Of a DNA stretch of 64,000 nt, positions 17,796 through 27,689 are shown one piece after another; the stretch's first letter is position 1, and every line of letters starts with the position of its first letter. The stretch spans positions 1 through 64,000 of the forward strand of contig JBALVT010000003.1 in the NCBI GenBank assembly GCA_036961345.1. The letters run 5' to 3'. Made by a program: the position numbers and the translations under genes. The stretch comes from JBALVT01 sp036961345 (GTDB lineage Bacteria > Pseudomonadota > Gammaproteobacteria > Pseudomonadales > Halieaceae). The notes below the pieces were generated by a model. The model had not been told where the DNA came from and ran no database searches. It saw only the letters and a program-made list of their open reading frames with translations.

Positions 17796-18878
17796 GTGTC
17801 CCTGCTTATTCACACTCTGCATGTTGATTTGGCTGAGCGCAGTTACCCGGTTTATATCGGCCGCGATCTCTTTACGGATTCGGATTTGTTGAGCCAGCAT
17901 GTAGCGGGCTCGCAAGTGGTTATTGTTTCGAACGAGACTGTAGCGCCTTTATATCTGGATCGCGTTAGAAATGCCCTACGTCCGGGAGCCTTTGTCAGTG
18001 AAGTGATTTTGCCCGATGGCGAGCAGTACAAGTCACTCGAGACCTTGTCGGGGATCTTCGATCAGGTGATGGCTGATCGGCACAATCGCAGTACCACGTT
18101 CATTGCTGTGGGCGGCGGTGTTGTGGGTGATATCACGGGATTTGCTGCAGCGTGTTATCAGCGCGGTGTTAACTTTATTCAGGTGCCAACGACCTTACTG
18201 GCCCAGGTGGATTCATCGGTCGGAGGCAAAACGGCGGTCAATCACCCCATGGGTAAAAACATGATCGGCGCGTTTTATCAGCCTCAGGCGGTTCTGATTG
18301 ATACCAATACCCTGCATACACTCCCTGCGCGGGAATTTTCTGCGGGTTTGGCGGAGGTGGTTAAATACGGCCTTATTGGTGATGAAGGTTTTTACACCTG
18401 GCTGCGCCAAAACATGGCCAAGTTACTTGCTCGCGAAGAAGCGGCGCTCGCTGAGGCGATTGAGCGCAGTTGTGCTTGCAAGGCAACGGTAGTGGCAGCT
18501 GACGAGCGTGAGGGCGGCGTGCGTGCCATTCTTAATTTGGGCCACACTTTTGGTCATGCCATAGAAACGGCTCAGGGTTATGGTCGCTGGTTGCATGGCG
18601 AGGCGGTAGCCGTTGGGATGTTACTGGCTTTGAGATTATCTGCTCGTAGAGGCTGGATCGCCGATTCCGAGGTGTCGGAATTCAGGCAATTGTTGGTTTC
18701 TATGAATTTGCCGGTTGAAGCGCCGTCGGATATGACACCCGAAACGTTTATTGAGTTAATGGGCATGGACAAAAAAGTTATCGATGGTCACCTCCGCCTG
18801 ATACTGCTTAATGCCATCGGCGAGGCCTGCATTGTAGATGATGTCGCCGAGTCAGAACTTCTGAAATTGCTGAGCTAA
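17796..18878 (+). CDS. aroB: 3-dehydroquinate synthase
   Basis: Makes 3-dehydroquinate from DAHP, the second step of the shikimate pathway; needs NAD and a divalent metal. It has 360 residues with GTG start 17796 preceded by TTGAGGATG. Motifs: PDGEQYKSLET; G-G-G-V-V-G-D-I-T-G-F-A-A; Q-V-P-T-T-L-L-A-Q-V-D-S-S-V-G-G-K-T; and the metal-site histidines in N-L-G-H-T-F-G-H-A-I-E and L-H-G-E-A-V-A-V-G-M. The damX-like gene often found next is absent. Confidence 0.97.
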   Translation: MSLLIHTLHVDLAERSYPVYIGRDLFTDSDLLSQHVAGSQVVIVSNETVAPLYLDRVRNALRPGAFVSEVILPDGEQYKSLETLSGIFDQVMADRHNRSTTFIAVGGGVVGDITGFAAACYQRGVNFIQVPTTLLAQVDSSVGGKTAVNHPMGKNMIGAFYQPQAVLIDTNTLHTLPAREFSAGLAEVVKYGLIGDEGFYTWLRQNMAKLLAREEAALAEAIERSCACKATVVAADEREGGVRAILNLGHTFGHAIETAQGYGRWLHGEAVAVGMLLALRLSARRGWIADSEVSEFRQLLVSMNLPVEAPSDMTPETFIELMGMDKKVIDGHLRLILLNAIGEACIVDDVAESELLKLLS

Positions 18879-18915
18879 TCCTGCTCCGGTACACAGCTAC
18901 CACGCCCGGCGCGGT

Positions 18916-18944
18916 TTGTTCACGGTGCTACATCCGTGTAAAAT
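18916..18944 (+). promoter_or_regulatory. Candidate sigma-70 promoter for gltBD
   Basis: TTGTTC, a 17-bp spacer, then TAAAAT, about 90 bp before gltB. The -10 matches the consensus at five of six positions. Supports independent transcription of gltBD after aroB. Confidence 0.5.
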
Positions 18945-19033
18945 AGCCCCCCCATCTTAGTCCTGACACCGGTTAGGCGTCGGGCGTTTTCGCGTTAACA
19001 CTTTGTTTTTATTATTATATTTCTGGATACATT

Positions 19034-22000
19034 ATGAGCGCAGGTCTCTATAGCCCTGAACAATTCCGCGACAATTGCGGATTTGGGCTTATTGCCCACA
19101 CTTCTGGAGACGTAAGCCATCGCTTGCTGCAAATAGCGATCGAATCTCTTACATGCATGACGCATCGTGGGGGAATTGCGGCAGATGGCAAAACCGGGGA
19201 TGGTTGTGGTTTGTTACTGCAAATGCCGGTCGTGTTTATGCGTGCCCTCGCGCGCGAGTGCTTTGCTGCAGAATTGGGTGACAATTTTGGCGTGGGCCAG
19301 ATATTCCTGAGTCGAGATGTCGAAAAAGCAGCGGCGGGACGCAGGGCGCTTGAAGAGGCATTGACTGAACAGGACCTGAAGGTCGTTGGTTGGCGCTCGG
19401 TACCCATAGAACATTCAGTGTGTGGCGAAATTGCGCTCGATACAATGCCGGTAATTGAGCAGGTCTTTTTGGACGCCCCCGGCCTGACGAACCAATCGCT
19501 TACCACCAAGCTATTTGTCGCCAGACGTCGGGCAGAGATCGCAACGCAGAGTGATGAAGACTTTTATATCTGCAGTCTCTCCGGCCGGGTTATTTCATAC
19601 AAAGGCCTGGTGATGCCAATTGATCTGCCGCTTTTTTACGCAGATTTAGCAGACCCGCGTCTTGAAACAGCGATCTGCGTATTTCACCAGCGTTTTTCAA
19701 CCAATACCAGCCCCAAGTGGCCACTTGCCCAGCCCTTTCGTTTGCTGGCTCACAATGGTGAAATTAATACGATTGATGGCAACCGCAACTGGGCCGAAGC
19801 ACGGACGGCACGATTTGAAACTGAAAAGTTACCGGATATTAAGTCGATAGCGCCGCTTGTTAACCGGGCTGGCTCTGATTCATCGAGCCTCGATAATATG
19901 TTGGAAGTACTTCTTACCGGTGGATCGGACTTGCCTCGTTCCCTGCGCATGTTAATTCCTCCGGCCTGGCAAAACATTGAGTCGATTGACCCGGATCTCA
20001 AGGCATTTTACGAATACCACTCCATGCACATGGAACCCTGGGATGGCCCGGCGGGCATTGTGGTGACCGATGGGCGCTATGCTGTTTGCCTGCTGGACAG
20101 GAATGGCCTGCGCCCGGCGCGTTGGGTGAAAACCAAAGACGGATTTCTTACTATTGCCTCGGAAATAGGCACTTACGCCTACCGGCCGGAAGACGTTGTG
20201 GCGAAGGGGCGGATCGGGCCTGGACAAATGCTGGTCGTGGACACCCAGACAGGTGAGTTGCTGCACAACGAGGATATCGACAATCAGTTGAAGTCCCGTT
20301 TTCCCTACAAAAAATGGTTGCGCGAGAATTCTTATCGTATAGAGGGCACCTTTGAAACTGAGGAAGCGCCGGGTATTGAGCCGGAGCAGCTCGACGCGTT
20401 TATGAAGATGTTTCAGGTGAGCCTTGAGGAGCGTGACCAGGTGCTTAGGCCGCTGGCCGAATCGGGTAATGAAGCCGTAGGCTCGATGGGGGATGACACC
20501 CCAATGGCGGTTTTGTCGTTAAAAGAACGATCGCTCTACGATTACTTTCGCCAGAAGTTCGCCCAGGTAACTAACCCGCCAATAGATCCGCTGCGGGAGA
20601 CTATTGTTATGTCTTTGGAAACCGTGCTGGGCGGAGAGAAAAATATATTTGAAGATACGCCGGGACATGCCAACAGGATAATTCTTCTCTCGCCAGTATT
20701 GTCACAGGGAAAATTCAATACGCTATTAGGGCTTAAGCGCCCCGGCTACAGTGTTACCGATATCGATTGTACTTATGACCCCCAGCAAAAAAACTTGCGT
20801 CAGGCGATTGAAGAACTGGTCCTCCAGGCAGAGCTAGCGGTTCGCGCAGGCGCCTCAACACTGGTTTTGTCGGACCGTTCGATTAGCAAAGCACTATTGC
20901 CTATTCACAGCCTGTTGGCGACGGGTGCAGTGCATCATCACCTGATCAGGACAGGTTTGCGCAGCGATGCCAATATTTTAGTGGAAACCGCCAGTGCTCG
21001 AGATTCACACCAGGTAGCATGCCTACTGGGTTTTGGCGCAACGGCGATCTACCCCTATCTGGCCTACAGTGTACTGGAGGATCTAATTCGTAACGGCGAG
21101 GTATTGGGTGAGCCCAGCACCTGCTACAAAAATTATCGCAAAGGAATAAACAAGGGTCTGCTGAAAATCATGTCGAAAATGGGCATTTCAGCAGTAAGTT
21201 CCTATCGCGGTGCGCAACTGTTTGAAGCGGTGGGTTTGGCATCAGAGGTGGTAGAGATTTCATTTCGTGGGGTGGCCTCGCGCATTGAGGGCGCAAACTT
21301 TGAAGACCTGGAGAGTGATCAACGTGCTGTTGCCCGTCGCGCGTGGTCTTATCGCAAGACGCTTGAACAAGGCGGGTTGCTCAAATACGTGCATGGCCAG
21401 GAGTATCACGCCTTTAATCCCGATGTGGTTATGACACTGCAAGAAGCGGTAGCCTCAGGCGATTACAGCATATACAAGCGCTATGCCAAACTCGTGAATG
21501 AACGGCCAGTGGCCACCATACGGGATTTGTTGGGCCCGATTTTTGCGCCCACACCACTGCCACTCGAAGACGTGGAGCCGGTTGAAAAGATCTTACCCCG
21601 GTTTGATTCCGCGGGAATGTCATTGGGTGCACTGAGTCCTGAAGCACACGAGTCTCTTGCGGAAGCCATGAATTCGATGGGTGCTCGCTCAAACTCTGGC
21701 GAAGGGGGAGAAGATCCGGAGCGCTTCGGCACGCCGCGGATGTCGAAGATCAAGCAAATTGCCTCGGGCCGTTTTGGAGTGACCCCGCACTATCTGGTGA
21801 ACGCCGAGGTGCTGCAAATTAAGGTAGCCCAGGGTGCAAAACCGGGCGAGGGAGGCCAGTTACCCGGTGGTAAAGTTAACGACCTGATTGCGAGGCTGCG
21901 CTACTCAGTTCCCGGTGTCACATTGATTTCTCCGCCGCCACATCATGATATTTATTCGATTGAGGATTTGGCGCAATTAATTTTTGACCTCAAACAGGTC

Positions 22001-23476
22001 AATCCGAAGGCGTTGGTCTCGGTCAAACTTGTTTCGGAACCCGGTGTTGGAACGATTGCCGCTGGTGTCGCCAAAGCCTACGCTGACTTGATAACGATTA
22101 GCGGCTATGACGGTGGTACTGCAGCCAGTCCACTGACGTCCATCCGCTACGCTGGATCACCCTGGGAATTGGGTTTGGCCGAAGTACAGCAGACACTTCG
22201 AGGTAACAGTTTGCGCGGAAAGATCCGTCTGCAAACGGACGGCGGGTTAAAAACCGGGCTGGATGTTATTAAGGCAGCCATTTTGGGTGCAGAGAGCTTT
22301 GGTTTTGGCACTGGGCCGATGGTTGCTCTGGGATGTAAATATCTGCGAATTTGCCATTTGAATAATTGTGCAACGGGCGTCGCCACGCAAAATAAGCGTC
22401 TGCGAGATGACCATTTCGTTGGTACGGTAGAGATGGTGGTCAATTTCTTCACTTTCATAGCGCTCGAGACTCGCGAGTGGCTCGCACTGTTGGGTGTGCC
22501 TTCCATCGAGGCATTAATAGGGCGCACGGATCTTTTACAGCGCCTACCTGGAGGCAGCCCCAAGCAGCAAAGACTGGATCTTGCGCCAATATTATACAAG
22601 CATCCTGATGCACTCGGGCAGCCAGAGTTTTGTGAAGTCGAGTCCAATAATCCTTTTGATGCGGGCGAAAAGGCAGAAGCCATGGTGGCTCTCACATTGC
22701 CTGCCATTGAGAACAGTACCGGCGGCGAATACGCATTCACGGTGACGAATTGTGATCGTTCTATCGGTGCACGTCTGTCAGGCGAAATTGCGCGGCGTCA
22801 CGGCAATAATGGTATGGAGTCAAACCCGATTGTGTTGAGGTTAATCGGTACCGCAGGGCAGAGTTTTGGTGTTTGGAATGCGGGCGGCCTGCACATGTAT
22901 CTGGAAGGTGACTCCAATGATTATGTCGGCAAAGGTATGGCGGGCGGCAAGCTGGTGATATACCCGCCTAAAGCGAGTGAATTCAAATCACAGGAAACCA
23001 CGATTATTGGTAACACCTGTTTATACGGTGCTACCGGCGGTGTTCTGTATGCCGCAGGTGTCGCCGGTGAGCGCTTTGCTGTTCGCAACAGTGGTTGTCA
23101 TGCGGTGGTTGAAGGCGCCGGAGATCACTGCTGTGAGTATATGACTGGCGGCACCGTGACAGTCCTAGGTCCTACCGGGGTTAACTTTGGTGCGGGTATG
23201 ACCGGTGGGTTTGCCTACGTACTGGATCAGGACAGGAGTTTTATTGATCGCTACAACAGTGAGTTGGTGGAAATACACCGGGTAAGCTCCGAGTACATGG
23301 AGGCTTATCGTTTTCATTTGAGGTCAAATATTGAAGAGTTTTCGCGGGAAACCGGCTCCGAGTGGGGTGCCCATCTAATAGAGAACTTTGAGGACTATGT
23401 TGGCAAGTTCTGGCTGGTTAAACCAAAGGCAGCGGATCTTGATCGTTTGCTGTCACGATTGCGTGATACCGATTAG
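19034..23476 (+). CDS. gltB: Glutamate synthase (NADPH) large subunit
   Basis: Transfers the amide of glutamine to 2-oxoglutarate, giving two glutamates. It has 1480 residues, the usual size. A 14-residue propeptide precedes the catalytic cysteine of the class II amidotransferase (D-N-C15-G-F-G-L). The FMN-binding synthase domain includes RSNSGEGGEDP and Q-I-A-S-G-R-F-G-V; the 3Fe-4S cysteines are in C-K-Y-L-R-I-C-H-L-N-N-C; the C-terminal beta-helix domain is rich in glycine. Followed 30 bp later by gltD. It is central to ammonium assimilation with glutamine synthetase. Confidence 0.98.
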   Translation: MSAGLYSPEQFRDNCGFGLIAHTSGDVSHRLLQIAIESLTCMTHRGGIAADGKTGDGCGLLLQMPVVFMRALARECFAAELGDNFGVGQIFLSRDVEKAAAGRRALEEALTEQDLKVVGWRSVPIEHSVCGEIALDTMPVIEQVFLDAPGLTNQSLTTKLFVARRRAEIATQSDEDFYICSLSGRVISYKGLVMPIDLPLFYADLADPRLETAICVFHQRFSTNTSPKWPLAQPFRLLAHNGEINTIDGNRNWAEARTARFETEKLPDIKSIAPLVNRAGSDSSSLDNMLEVLLTGGSDLPRSLRMLIPPAWQNIESIDPDLKAFYEYHSMHMEPWDGPAGIVVTDGRYAVCLLDRNGLRPARWVKTKDGFLTIASEIGTYAYRPEDVVAKGRIGPGQMLVVDTQTGELLHNEDIDNQLKSRFPYKKWLRENSYRIEGTFETEEAPGIEPEQLDAFMKMFQVSLEERDQVLRPLAESGNEAVGSMGDDTPMAVLSLKERSLYDYFRQKFAQVTNPPIDPLRETIVMSLETVLGGEKNIFEDTPGHANRIILLSPVLSQGKFNTLLGLKRPGYSVTDIDCTYDPQQKNLRQAIEELVLQAELAVRAGASTLVLSDRSISKALLPIHSLLATGAVHHHLIRTGLRSDANILVETASARDSHQVACLLGFGATAIYPYLAYSVLEDLIRNGEVLGEPSTCYKNYRKGINKGLLKIMSKMGISAVSSYRGAQLFEAVGLASEVVEISFRGVASRIEGANFEDLESDQRAVARRAWSYRKTLEQGGLLKYVHGQEYHAFNPDVVMTLQEAVASGDYSIYKRYAKLVNERPVATIRDLLGPIFAPTPLPLEDVEPVEKILPRFDSAGMSLGALSPEAHESLAEAMNSMGARSNSGEGGEDPERFGTPRMSKIKQIASGRFGVTPHYLVNAEVLQIKVAQGAKPGEGGQLPGGKVNDLIARLRYSVPGVTLISPPPHHDIYSIEDLAQLIFDLKQVNPKALVSVKLVSEPGVGTIAAGVAKAYADLITISGYDGGTAASPLTSIRYAGSPWELGLAEVQQTLRGNSLRGKIRLQTDGGLKTGLDVIKAAILGAESFGFGTGPMVALGCKYLRICHLNNCATGVATQNKRLRDDHFVGTVEMVVNFFTFIALETREWLALLGVPSIEALIGRTDLLQRLPGGSPKQQRLDLAPILYKHPDALGQPEFCEVESNNPFDAGEKAEAMVALTLPAIENSTGGEYAFTVTNCDRSIGARLSGEIARRHGNNGMESNPIVLRLIGTAGQSFGVWNAGGLHMYLEGDSNDYVGKGMAGGKLVIYPPKASEFKSQETTIIGNTCLYGATGGVLYAAGVAGERFAVRNSGCHAVVEGAGDHCCEYMTGGTVTVLGPTGVNFGAGMTGGFAYVLDQDRSFIDRYNSELVEIHRVSSEYMEAYRFHLRSNIEEFSRETGSEWGAHLIENFEDYVGKFWLVKPKAADLDRLLSRLRDTD

Positions 23477-23506
23477 TCGGATGATTTCAATGGTGGGGAA
23501 CAGTTT

Positions 23507-24928
23507 ATGAATAACCGTTTGTCGAATGACTTTCAGTTTATTGACGTTGGCAGGCATGATCCGGATAAACGGAACATGCAAGCGCGTACAACTGAATATG
23601 TTGAGATCTATGAGCCGTATAGTTCCAATCAGGTCGAAGGTCAGGCGCACCGCTGCCTCGAGTGTGGTAATCCTTACTGCGAGTGGAAGTGCCCGGTACA
23701 CAATTTAATTCCCAATTGGCTGAAGCTTGTCAGTGAAGGTAATTTGTTTGAAGCTGCAGAACTGAGTCACCTGACGAATACCTTGCCAGAAGTCTGTGGG
23801 CGAGTATGCCCTCAGGACCGACTTTGCGAAGGTGCGTGTACGCTAAATGATGGTTTTGGCGCTGTAACAATAGGGGCCTCGGAAAAATATATCACCGATA
23901 CGGCGCTGGCGATGGGTTGGCGTCCCGATTTGTCATCAGTTGTGCCAAGCGGTAAAAAGGTAGCAATAATTGGGGCCGGCCCCGCAGGCCTGGGCTGCGC
24001 CGATGTGTTAACGCGCGCTGGGGTCAAGGCGGTGGTTTTCGATCGCTACCCTGAAATTGGCGGTCTGCTGACCTTTGGGATTCCGGAGTTCAAACTTGAA
24101 AAAGAAGTCATGGTTCGCCGGCGGGACGTGTTTGAAGGCATGGGTATTGAGTTTCGTTTAAATACGGAAGTTGGTACCGACATAGCTTTAAGTGAAATAC
24201 TTGAGGAATACGACGCTGTGTTTACGGGTATGGGTACCTACAAGTACATGCGCGGAAATTTCCCAGGGGAAAATCTCCCAGGCGTTTATGAAGCCCTGCC
24301 GTACCTCATCGGTAATGTGAATCACAATCTTGGGTTTGAGCAGGCGTCTGAAGACTACGTCAACCTGAAAGGAAAACGAGTTATTGTTTTGGGCGGTGGT
24401 GATACAGCAATGGACTGTGTCCGCACTGCCGTTCGTCAGCAGGCGGAGGTCGTGATCTGCGCCTATCGACGAGATGAAGAGAATATGCCAGGGTCCAGAA
24501 AAGAGGTGAAAAACTCGCGGGAAGAGGGCATCGAGTTTCTTTTTAATCGCCAACCTTTGGAGATTGTTGAATATTTTGGCCAGGCCTGCGGCGTTAAACT
24601 CGTGCAAACTCAATTGGGCGAGGTGGGACCGGACGGCAGACGCAGTCCGGAGGTCATTCCGGGTAGTGAAGAAGTTCTCGAAGCAGATGCCGTGATTGTT
24701 GCTTTTGGATTTCAACCGGACCCACCGGCATGGTTAACCAATGCAAATGTTGAAGTTAACGATTGGAACGGCGTGATCGCGGCCGAAGAGCAGGAATATA
24801 AATTCCAGACCTCAAACCCAAAAATATTTGCAGGCGGTGATATGGTGCGCGGCTCGGACCTGGTGGTTACCGCTATCTGGGAAGGGCGTCAGGCCGCCGA
24901 AGGCATCCTGGATTATCTTGATCTTTAA
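23507..24928 (+). CDS. gltD: Glutamate synthase (NADPH) small subunit
   Basis: Passes electrons from NADPH through FAD and Fe-S clusters to GltB, 473 residues. N-terminal Fe-S cysteines occur in C-L-E-C-G-N-P-Y-C-E-W-K-C-P and in V-C-G-R-V-C-P-Q-D-R-L-C-E-G-A-C. The FAD motif is G-A-G-P-A-G-L-G-C-A and the NADPH motif G-G-G-D-T-A-M-D-C. The C-terminal segment F-A-G-G-D-M-V-R-G-S-D-L-V-V is typical. It forms an operon with gltB; hemE follows 20 bp on. Confidence 0.98.
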   Translation: MNNRLSNDFQFIDVGRHDPDKRNMQARTTEYVEIYEPYSSNQVEGQAHRCLECGNPYCEWKCPVHNLIPNWLKLVSEGNLFEAAELSHLTNTLPEVCGRVCPQDRLCEGACTLNDGFGAVTIGASEKYITDTALAMGWRPDLSSVVPSGKKVAIIGAGPAGLGCADVLTRAGVKAVVFDRYPEIGGLLTFGIPEFKLEKEVMVRRRDVFEGMGIEFRLNTEVGTDIALSEILEEYDAVFTGMGTYKYMRGNFPGENLPGVYEALPYLIGNVNHNLGFEQASEDYVNLKGKRVIVLGGGDTAMDCVRTAVRQQAEVVICAYRRDEENMPGSRKEVKNSREEGIEFLFNRQPLEIVEYFGQACGVKLVQTQLGEVGPDGRRSPEVIPGSEEVLEADAVIVAFGFQPDPPAWLTNANVEVNDWNGVIAAEEQEYKFQTSNPKIFAGGDMVRGSDLVVTAIWEGRQAAEGILDYLDL

Positions 24929-24948
24929 TACTTGAGGCAATTAGTTGT

Positions 24949-26019
24949 ATGACTGAACTTAAAAATGATCGTTTTTTGCGGGCTTTGATGCGACAGCCGG
25001 TTGATCGCACGCCGGTATGGATGATGCGGCAAGCCGGACGCTACCTCCCGGAATATCGTGCCACGCGCCAGCAAGCAGGCTCTTTTCTCGATCTGTGTAA
25101 AAATACTGAACTGGCCTGTGAAGTCACCATGCAGCCGCTCAGAAGATACCCCATGGATGCGGCGATACTGTTTTCAGATATTCTCACCATACCGGATGCC
25201 CTGGGCCTTGGATTGTATTTTGAGGAGGGAGAGGGTCCACGTTTCAAAAAAACGGTTCGCAGTCAGCAGGATTTCAACGACCTGAATTCATTTGTGGCCG
25301 ACGATGATCTGTCTTATGTGATGGATGCTGTCACTGCGATACGAAGCGAGCTCAATGGCCAGGTGCCATTGATTGGTTTTTCCGGTAGCCCCTGGACTTT
25401 GGCAACCTATATGGTCGAAGGAGGATCGTCCAAGGATTTTCGTTATGTGAAGGCCATGGCCTATGATAAACCGGAACTTATGCATCAGTTGCTGACGCTA
25501 TTGGCCGATGCGGTTGCCGATTATCTATCCGCACAAGTTCGTGCCGGGGCTCAGGTATTACAGATATTTGATACCTGGGGTGGTTCTCTCAGTGCCGCTG
25601 CTTACAAAGAGTTCTCGCTCAAATATATGCAGCGGATTATTTCCAGGTTGCCCTCTGAGGCCGATGGCCGACGGGTTCCGGTTATTGTTTTTACCAAAAA
25701 CGGCGGGCAGTGGTTGCCCTCTATCGCCGACTGTGGAGCAACTGCTGTCGGCATTGACTGGACCACGGATATCAATAGTGCAAGGGCGCAAATTGGTGGA
25801 CGTGTTGCCCTGCAGGGCAACATGGATCCGACAATGTTGTTTGCCTCGCCTGCACGGATAAGAGATGAAGTAGCGACGATACTGGCCGGTTACGGCCACG
25901 GAAGCGGGCATGTGTTTAATCTTGGGCACGGTATTACGCCTGGGGTAAACCCTGACCATGTAACGGCATTTGTGGATGCCGTGCAGGAGTTATCGCCCCA
26001 GTATCATCAGGCTGATTAG
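24949..26019 (+). CDS. hemE: Uroporphyrinogen decarboxylase
   Basis: Decarboxylates uroporphyrinogen III to coproporphyrinogen III in haem synthesis, 356 residues. Signatures: T-P-V-W-M-M-R-Q-A-G-R-Y-L-P-E-Y-R near the start, F-S-D-I-L-T-I-P, G-F-S-G-S-P-W-T-L, and near the end F-N-L-G-H-G-I-T-P. It starts 20 bp after gltD, and its stop lies 2 bp from the convergent cysE stop with no space for a separate terminator. Confidence 0.98.
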   Translation: MTELKNDRFLRALMRQPVDRTPVWMMRQAGRYLPEYRATRQQAGSFLDLCKNTELACEVTMQPLRRYPMDAAILFSDILTIPDALGLGLYFEEGEGPRFKKTVRSQQDFNDLNSFVADDDLSYVMDAVTAIRSELNGQVPLIGFSGSPWTLATYMVEGGSSKDFRYVKAMAYDKPELMHQLLTLLADAVADYLSAQVRAGAQVLQIFDTWGGSLSAAAYKEFSLKYMQRIISRLPSEADGRRVPVIVFTKNGGQWLPSIADCGATAVGIDWTTDINSARAQIGGRVALQGNMDPTMLFASPARIRDEVATILAGYGHGSGHVFNLGHGITPGVNPDHVTAFVDAVQELSPQYHQAD

Positions 26020-26021
26020 CC

Positions 26022-26849
26022 TTAACCCACTTTTTGTTGTTCGGTTTTTGCGGCTTCCTCGTCGCAGCAAAAATCGTGCTCCATTTCCAGGGCGGGTAGC
26101 TCTGTCGTGGGGCGCCCAACCACTTTGGCGGGTACCCCTGCCACAGTGGTGTGCGGGGGAACATCTTCTAATACCACACTCCCAGCACCGACTTTGGCGC
26201 CGATGCCCACTTTGATGTTGCCGAGAATTTTTGCGCCTGCGCTGATTAGCACACCATCGCCAATTTTCGGGTGCCGGTCGCCTTCATCTTTGCCGGTGCC
26301 GCCCAGCGTAACCGACTGCAAGATGGACACGTTGTTGCCGACCTTGGCGGTTTCTCCAATGACCAGGCCGGTGGCATGATCCAGCATAATGCCGTAGCCC
26401 ATTTGTGCAGCCGGGTGTATGTCGACTCCAAATTCTGAGGAGACTCTGTTTTGGAAGAACAGTGCGAGTGACTCACGTCCCTGTTTCCATAGCCAGTGTC
26501 CGACCCGGTGCGTCTGCAGGGCGTGAAATCCCTTAAAATACAAAAATGGCATGGACAGCTCGTTACACGCCGAATCGCGTTCTTCCACCGCCATCAAATC
26601 AGCCCGAACCGCCTTGGGTATGCACGGGTCATGTTTGAATGCATCGAGAATCACCTCGCGCAATAACAGCGCGGAGACGGTTGCACTGTCTAATTGGCTG
26701 GCAAGGTGAAAGCTGAGAGCTTGTTCCAATTTCGAGTGATTCAAAATAGTTGCGTGAAGAAAGCTCGCCAAAAGGGGTTCCACCGCCGCTTTTTGCTCGG
26801 TTTCTTGCCGTATGCGATCCCATACTGCGTCGGGTTTTTTAGCTGACAT
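26022..26849 (-). CDS. cysE: Serine O-acetyltransferase
   Basis: Acetylates serine for cysteine synthesis, 275 residues (E. coli CysE has 273). An alpha-helical N-terminal domain is followed by left-handed beta-helix hexapeptides: D-I-H-P-A-A-Q-M-G, D-H-A-T-G-L-V-I-G-E-T-A, G-G-T-G-K and D-R-H-P-K-I-G-D-G. The family C-terminus normally ends in a short tail that binds O-acetylserine sulfhydrylase; here the last residues are E-Q-Q-K-V-G, without the usual terminal isoleucine. ATG 26849 gives the conserved start. The TrmB-like gene is 50 bp upstream on the same strand. Confidence 0.93.
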   Translation of the reverse strand: MSAKKPDAVWDRIRQETEQKAAVEPLLASFLHATILNHSKLEQALSFHLASQLDSATVSALLLREVILDAFKHDPCIPKAVRADLMAVEERDSACNELSMPFLYFKGFHALQTHRVGHWLWKQGRESLALFFQNRVSSEFGVDIHPAAQMGYGIMLDHATGLVIGETAKVGNNVSILQSVTLGGTGKDEGDRHPKIGDGVLISAGAKILGNIKVGIGAKVGAGSVVLEDVPPHTTVAGVPAKVVGRPTTELPALEMEHDFCCDEEAAKTEQQKVG

Positions 26850-26899
26850 AGTGATACCTCGTTTTAGACCCAGAACTGTAGCCGATTCCAGGCCGGTAG

Positions 26900-27571
26900 T
26901 CACTGCGCAGGTTTTGCATGTTTTACCTGGCCCTCAAAAGCCCAAAGCCTGTGCCCGCTGGATTGATATTTGCGTTCGAAGAGTGTGATGGGTATTTCGG
27001 GCAGTAATTGCCGGACTATTCCAGGGTGTCCTGACAGCGTCATGGCCACACCAAACTCCTCTACGTAAATCTGCCAGTTAGATCTAAGTTCTACCTGTCC
27101 TCCCAGTTGTAGTAAATATACGAACGCCGGGCTGCCGTGTACGCGGCGTTGCAGGTGGCGAGATTTTGGCCAGGGGTTTGGGTAGAGAATATAGTGATAG
27201 TCCGGGAGTAGGTTTTTTTGTAACAATAATCTCCAGATATCTTCGCACTCTGCCTGTAACAAGATGTAATTGGCACACTCTTCGTTCGGGTGTTTGGCCA
27301 ATCGATGAGAGGATTTATCAATGCCGACTATGAGATGGTTGGGATGGCGCTGTGCAAGTAGGGCGGTACTGTGCCCTGTACCGCAAAATGAATCCAGCAC
27401 GATAGGCCGGGAATCTTCAGTTAATAGCGTGAAGAGCCGATCGAATGCTTGTTGATTGTGCGCCGCGATGGGCTTGCGATAATTACTGTTAACATGACGC
27501 TGTAGCAACGCTGGCAATTTGGGGTGAGTATGCGTCTGGTTGCTGCTTACGGTGGCGGAATCGGCTTGCAA
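26900..27571 (-). CDS. TrmB-like tRNA (guanine-N7) methyltransferase family protein
   Basis: SAM-dependent methyltransferase of 223 residues. The SAM loop is D-S-F-C-G-T-G-H-S-T-A at about 60-70, the acidic residue after strand 2 lies in V-G-I-D-K-S near 84, and the TrmB family signature is Y-P-N-P-W-P-K-S-R-H-L-Q-R-R at 130-143. In classical TrmB this reads D-P-W-P-K-K-R-H; here the aspartate is replaced by asparagine, so activity on G46 is uncertain. The likely start is TTG 27571 with CAGGAG 10 nt upstream. It probably shares a transcript with cysE. Confidence 0.8.
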   Translation of the reverse strand: MQADSATVSSNQTHTHPKLPALLQRHVNSNYRKPIAAHNQQAFDRLFTLLTEDSRPIVLDSFCGTGHSTALLAQRHPNHLIVGIDKSSHRLAKHPNEECANYILLQAECEDIWRLLLQKNLLPDYHYILYPNPWPKSRHLQRRVHGSPAFVYLLQLGGQVELRSNWQIYVEEFGVAMTLSGHPGIVRQLLPEIPITLFERKYQSSGHRLWAFEGQVKHAKPAQ

Positions 27572-27689
27572 TACTCGGTTGCTCCTGTAGAAGTTTCATC
27601 ACTTCGTGCACTGGATCAATGTTAATGTCGGCGGAGAGAGCCAAAATCCGGCATAATTATATGATCTAATTGTCAGGCCTGTATCATTT

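Noticed and set aside
22147..22740. 197-codon frame antisense to gltB
   Set aside because: Fully inside a well-identified gene; composition is that of a codon-shadow frame rich in Ser/Arg/Pro.
23512..24028. Shadow frames over gltD
   Set aside because: They overlap clear Fe-S cysteine motifs of gltD read in the true frame.
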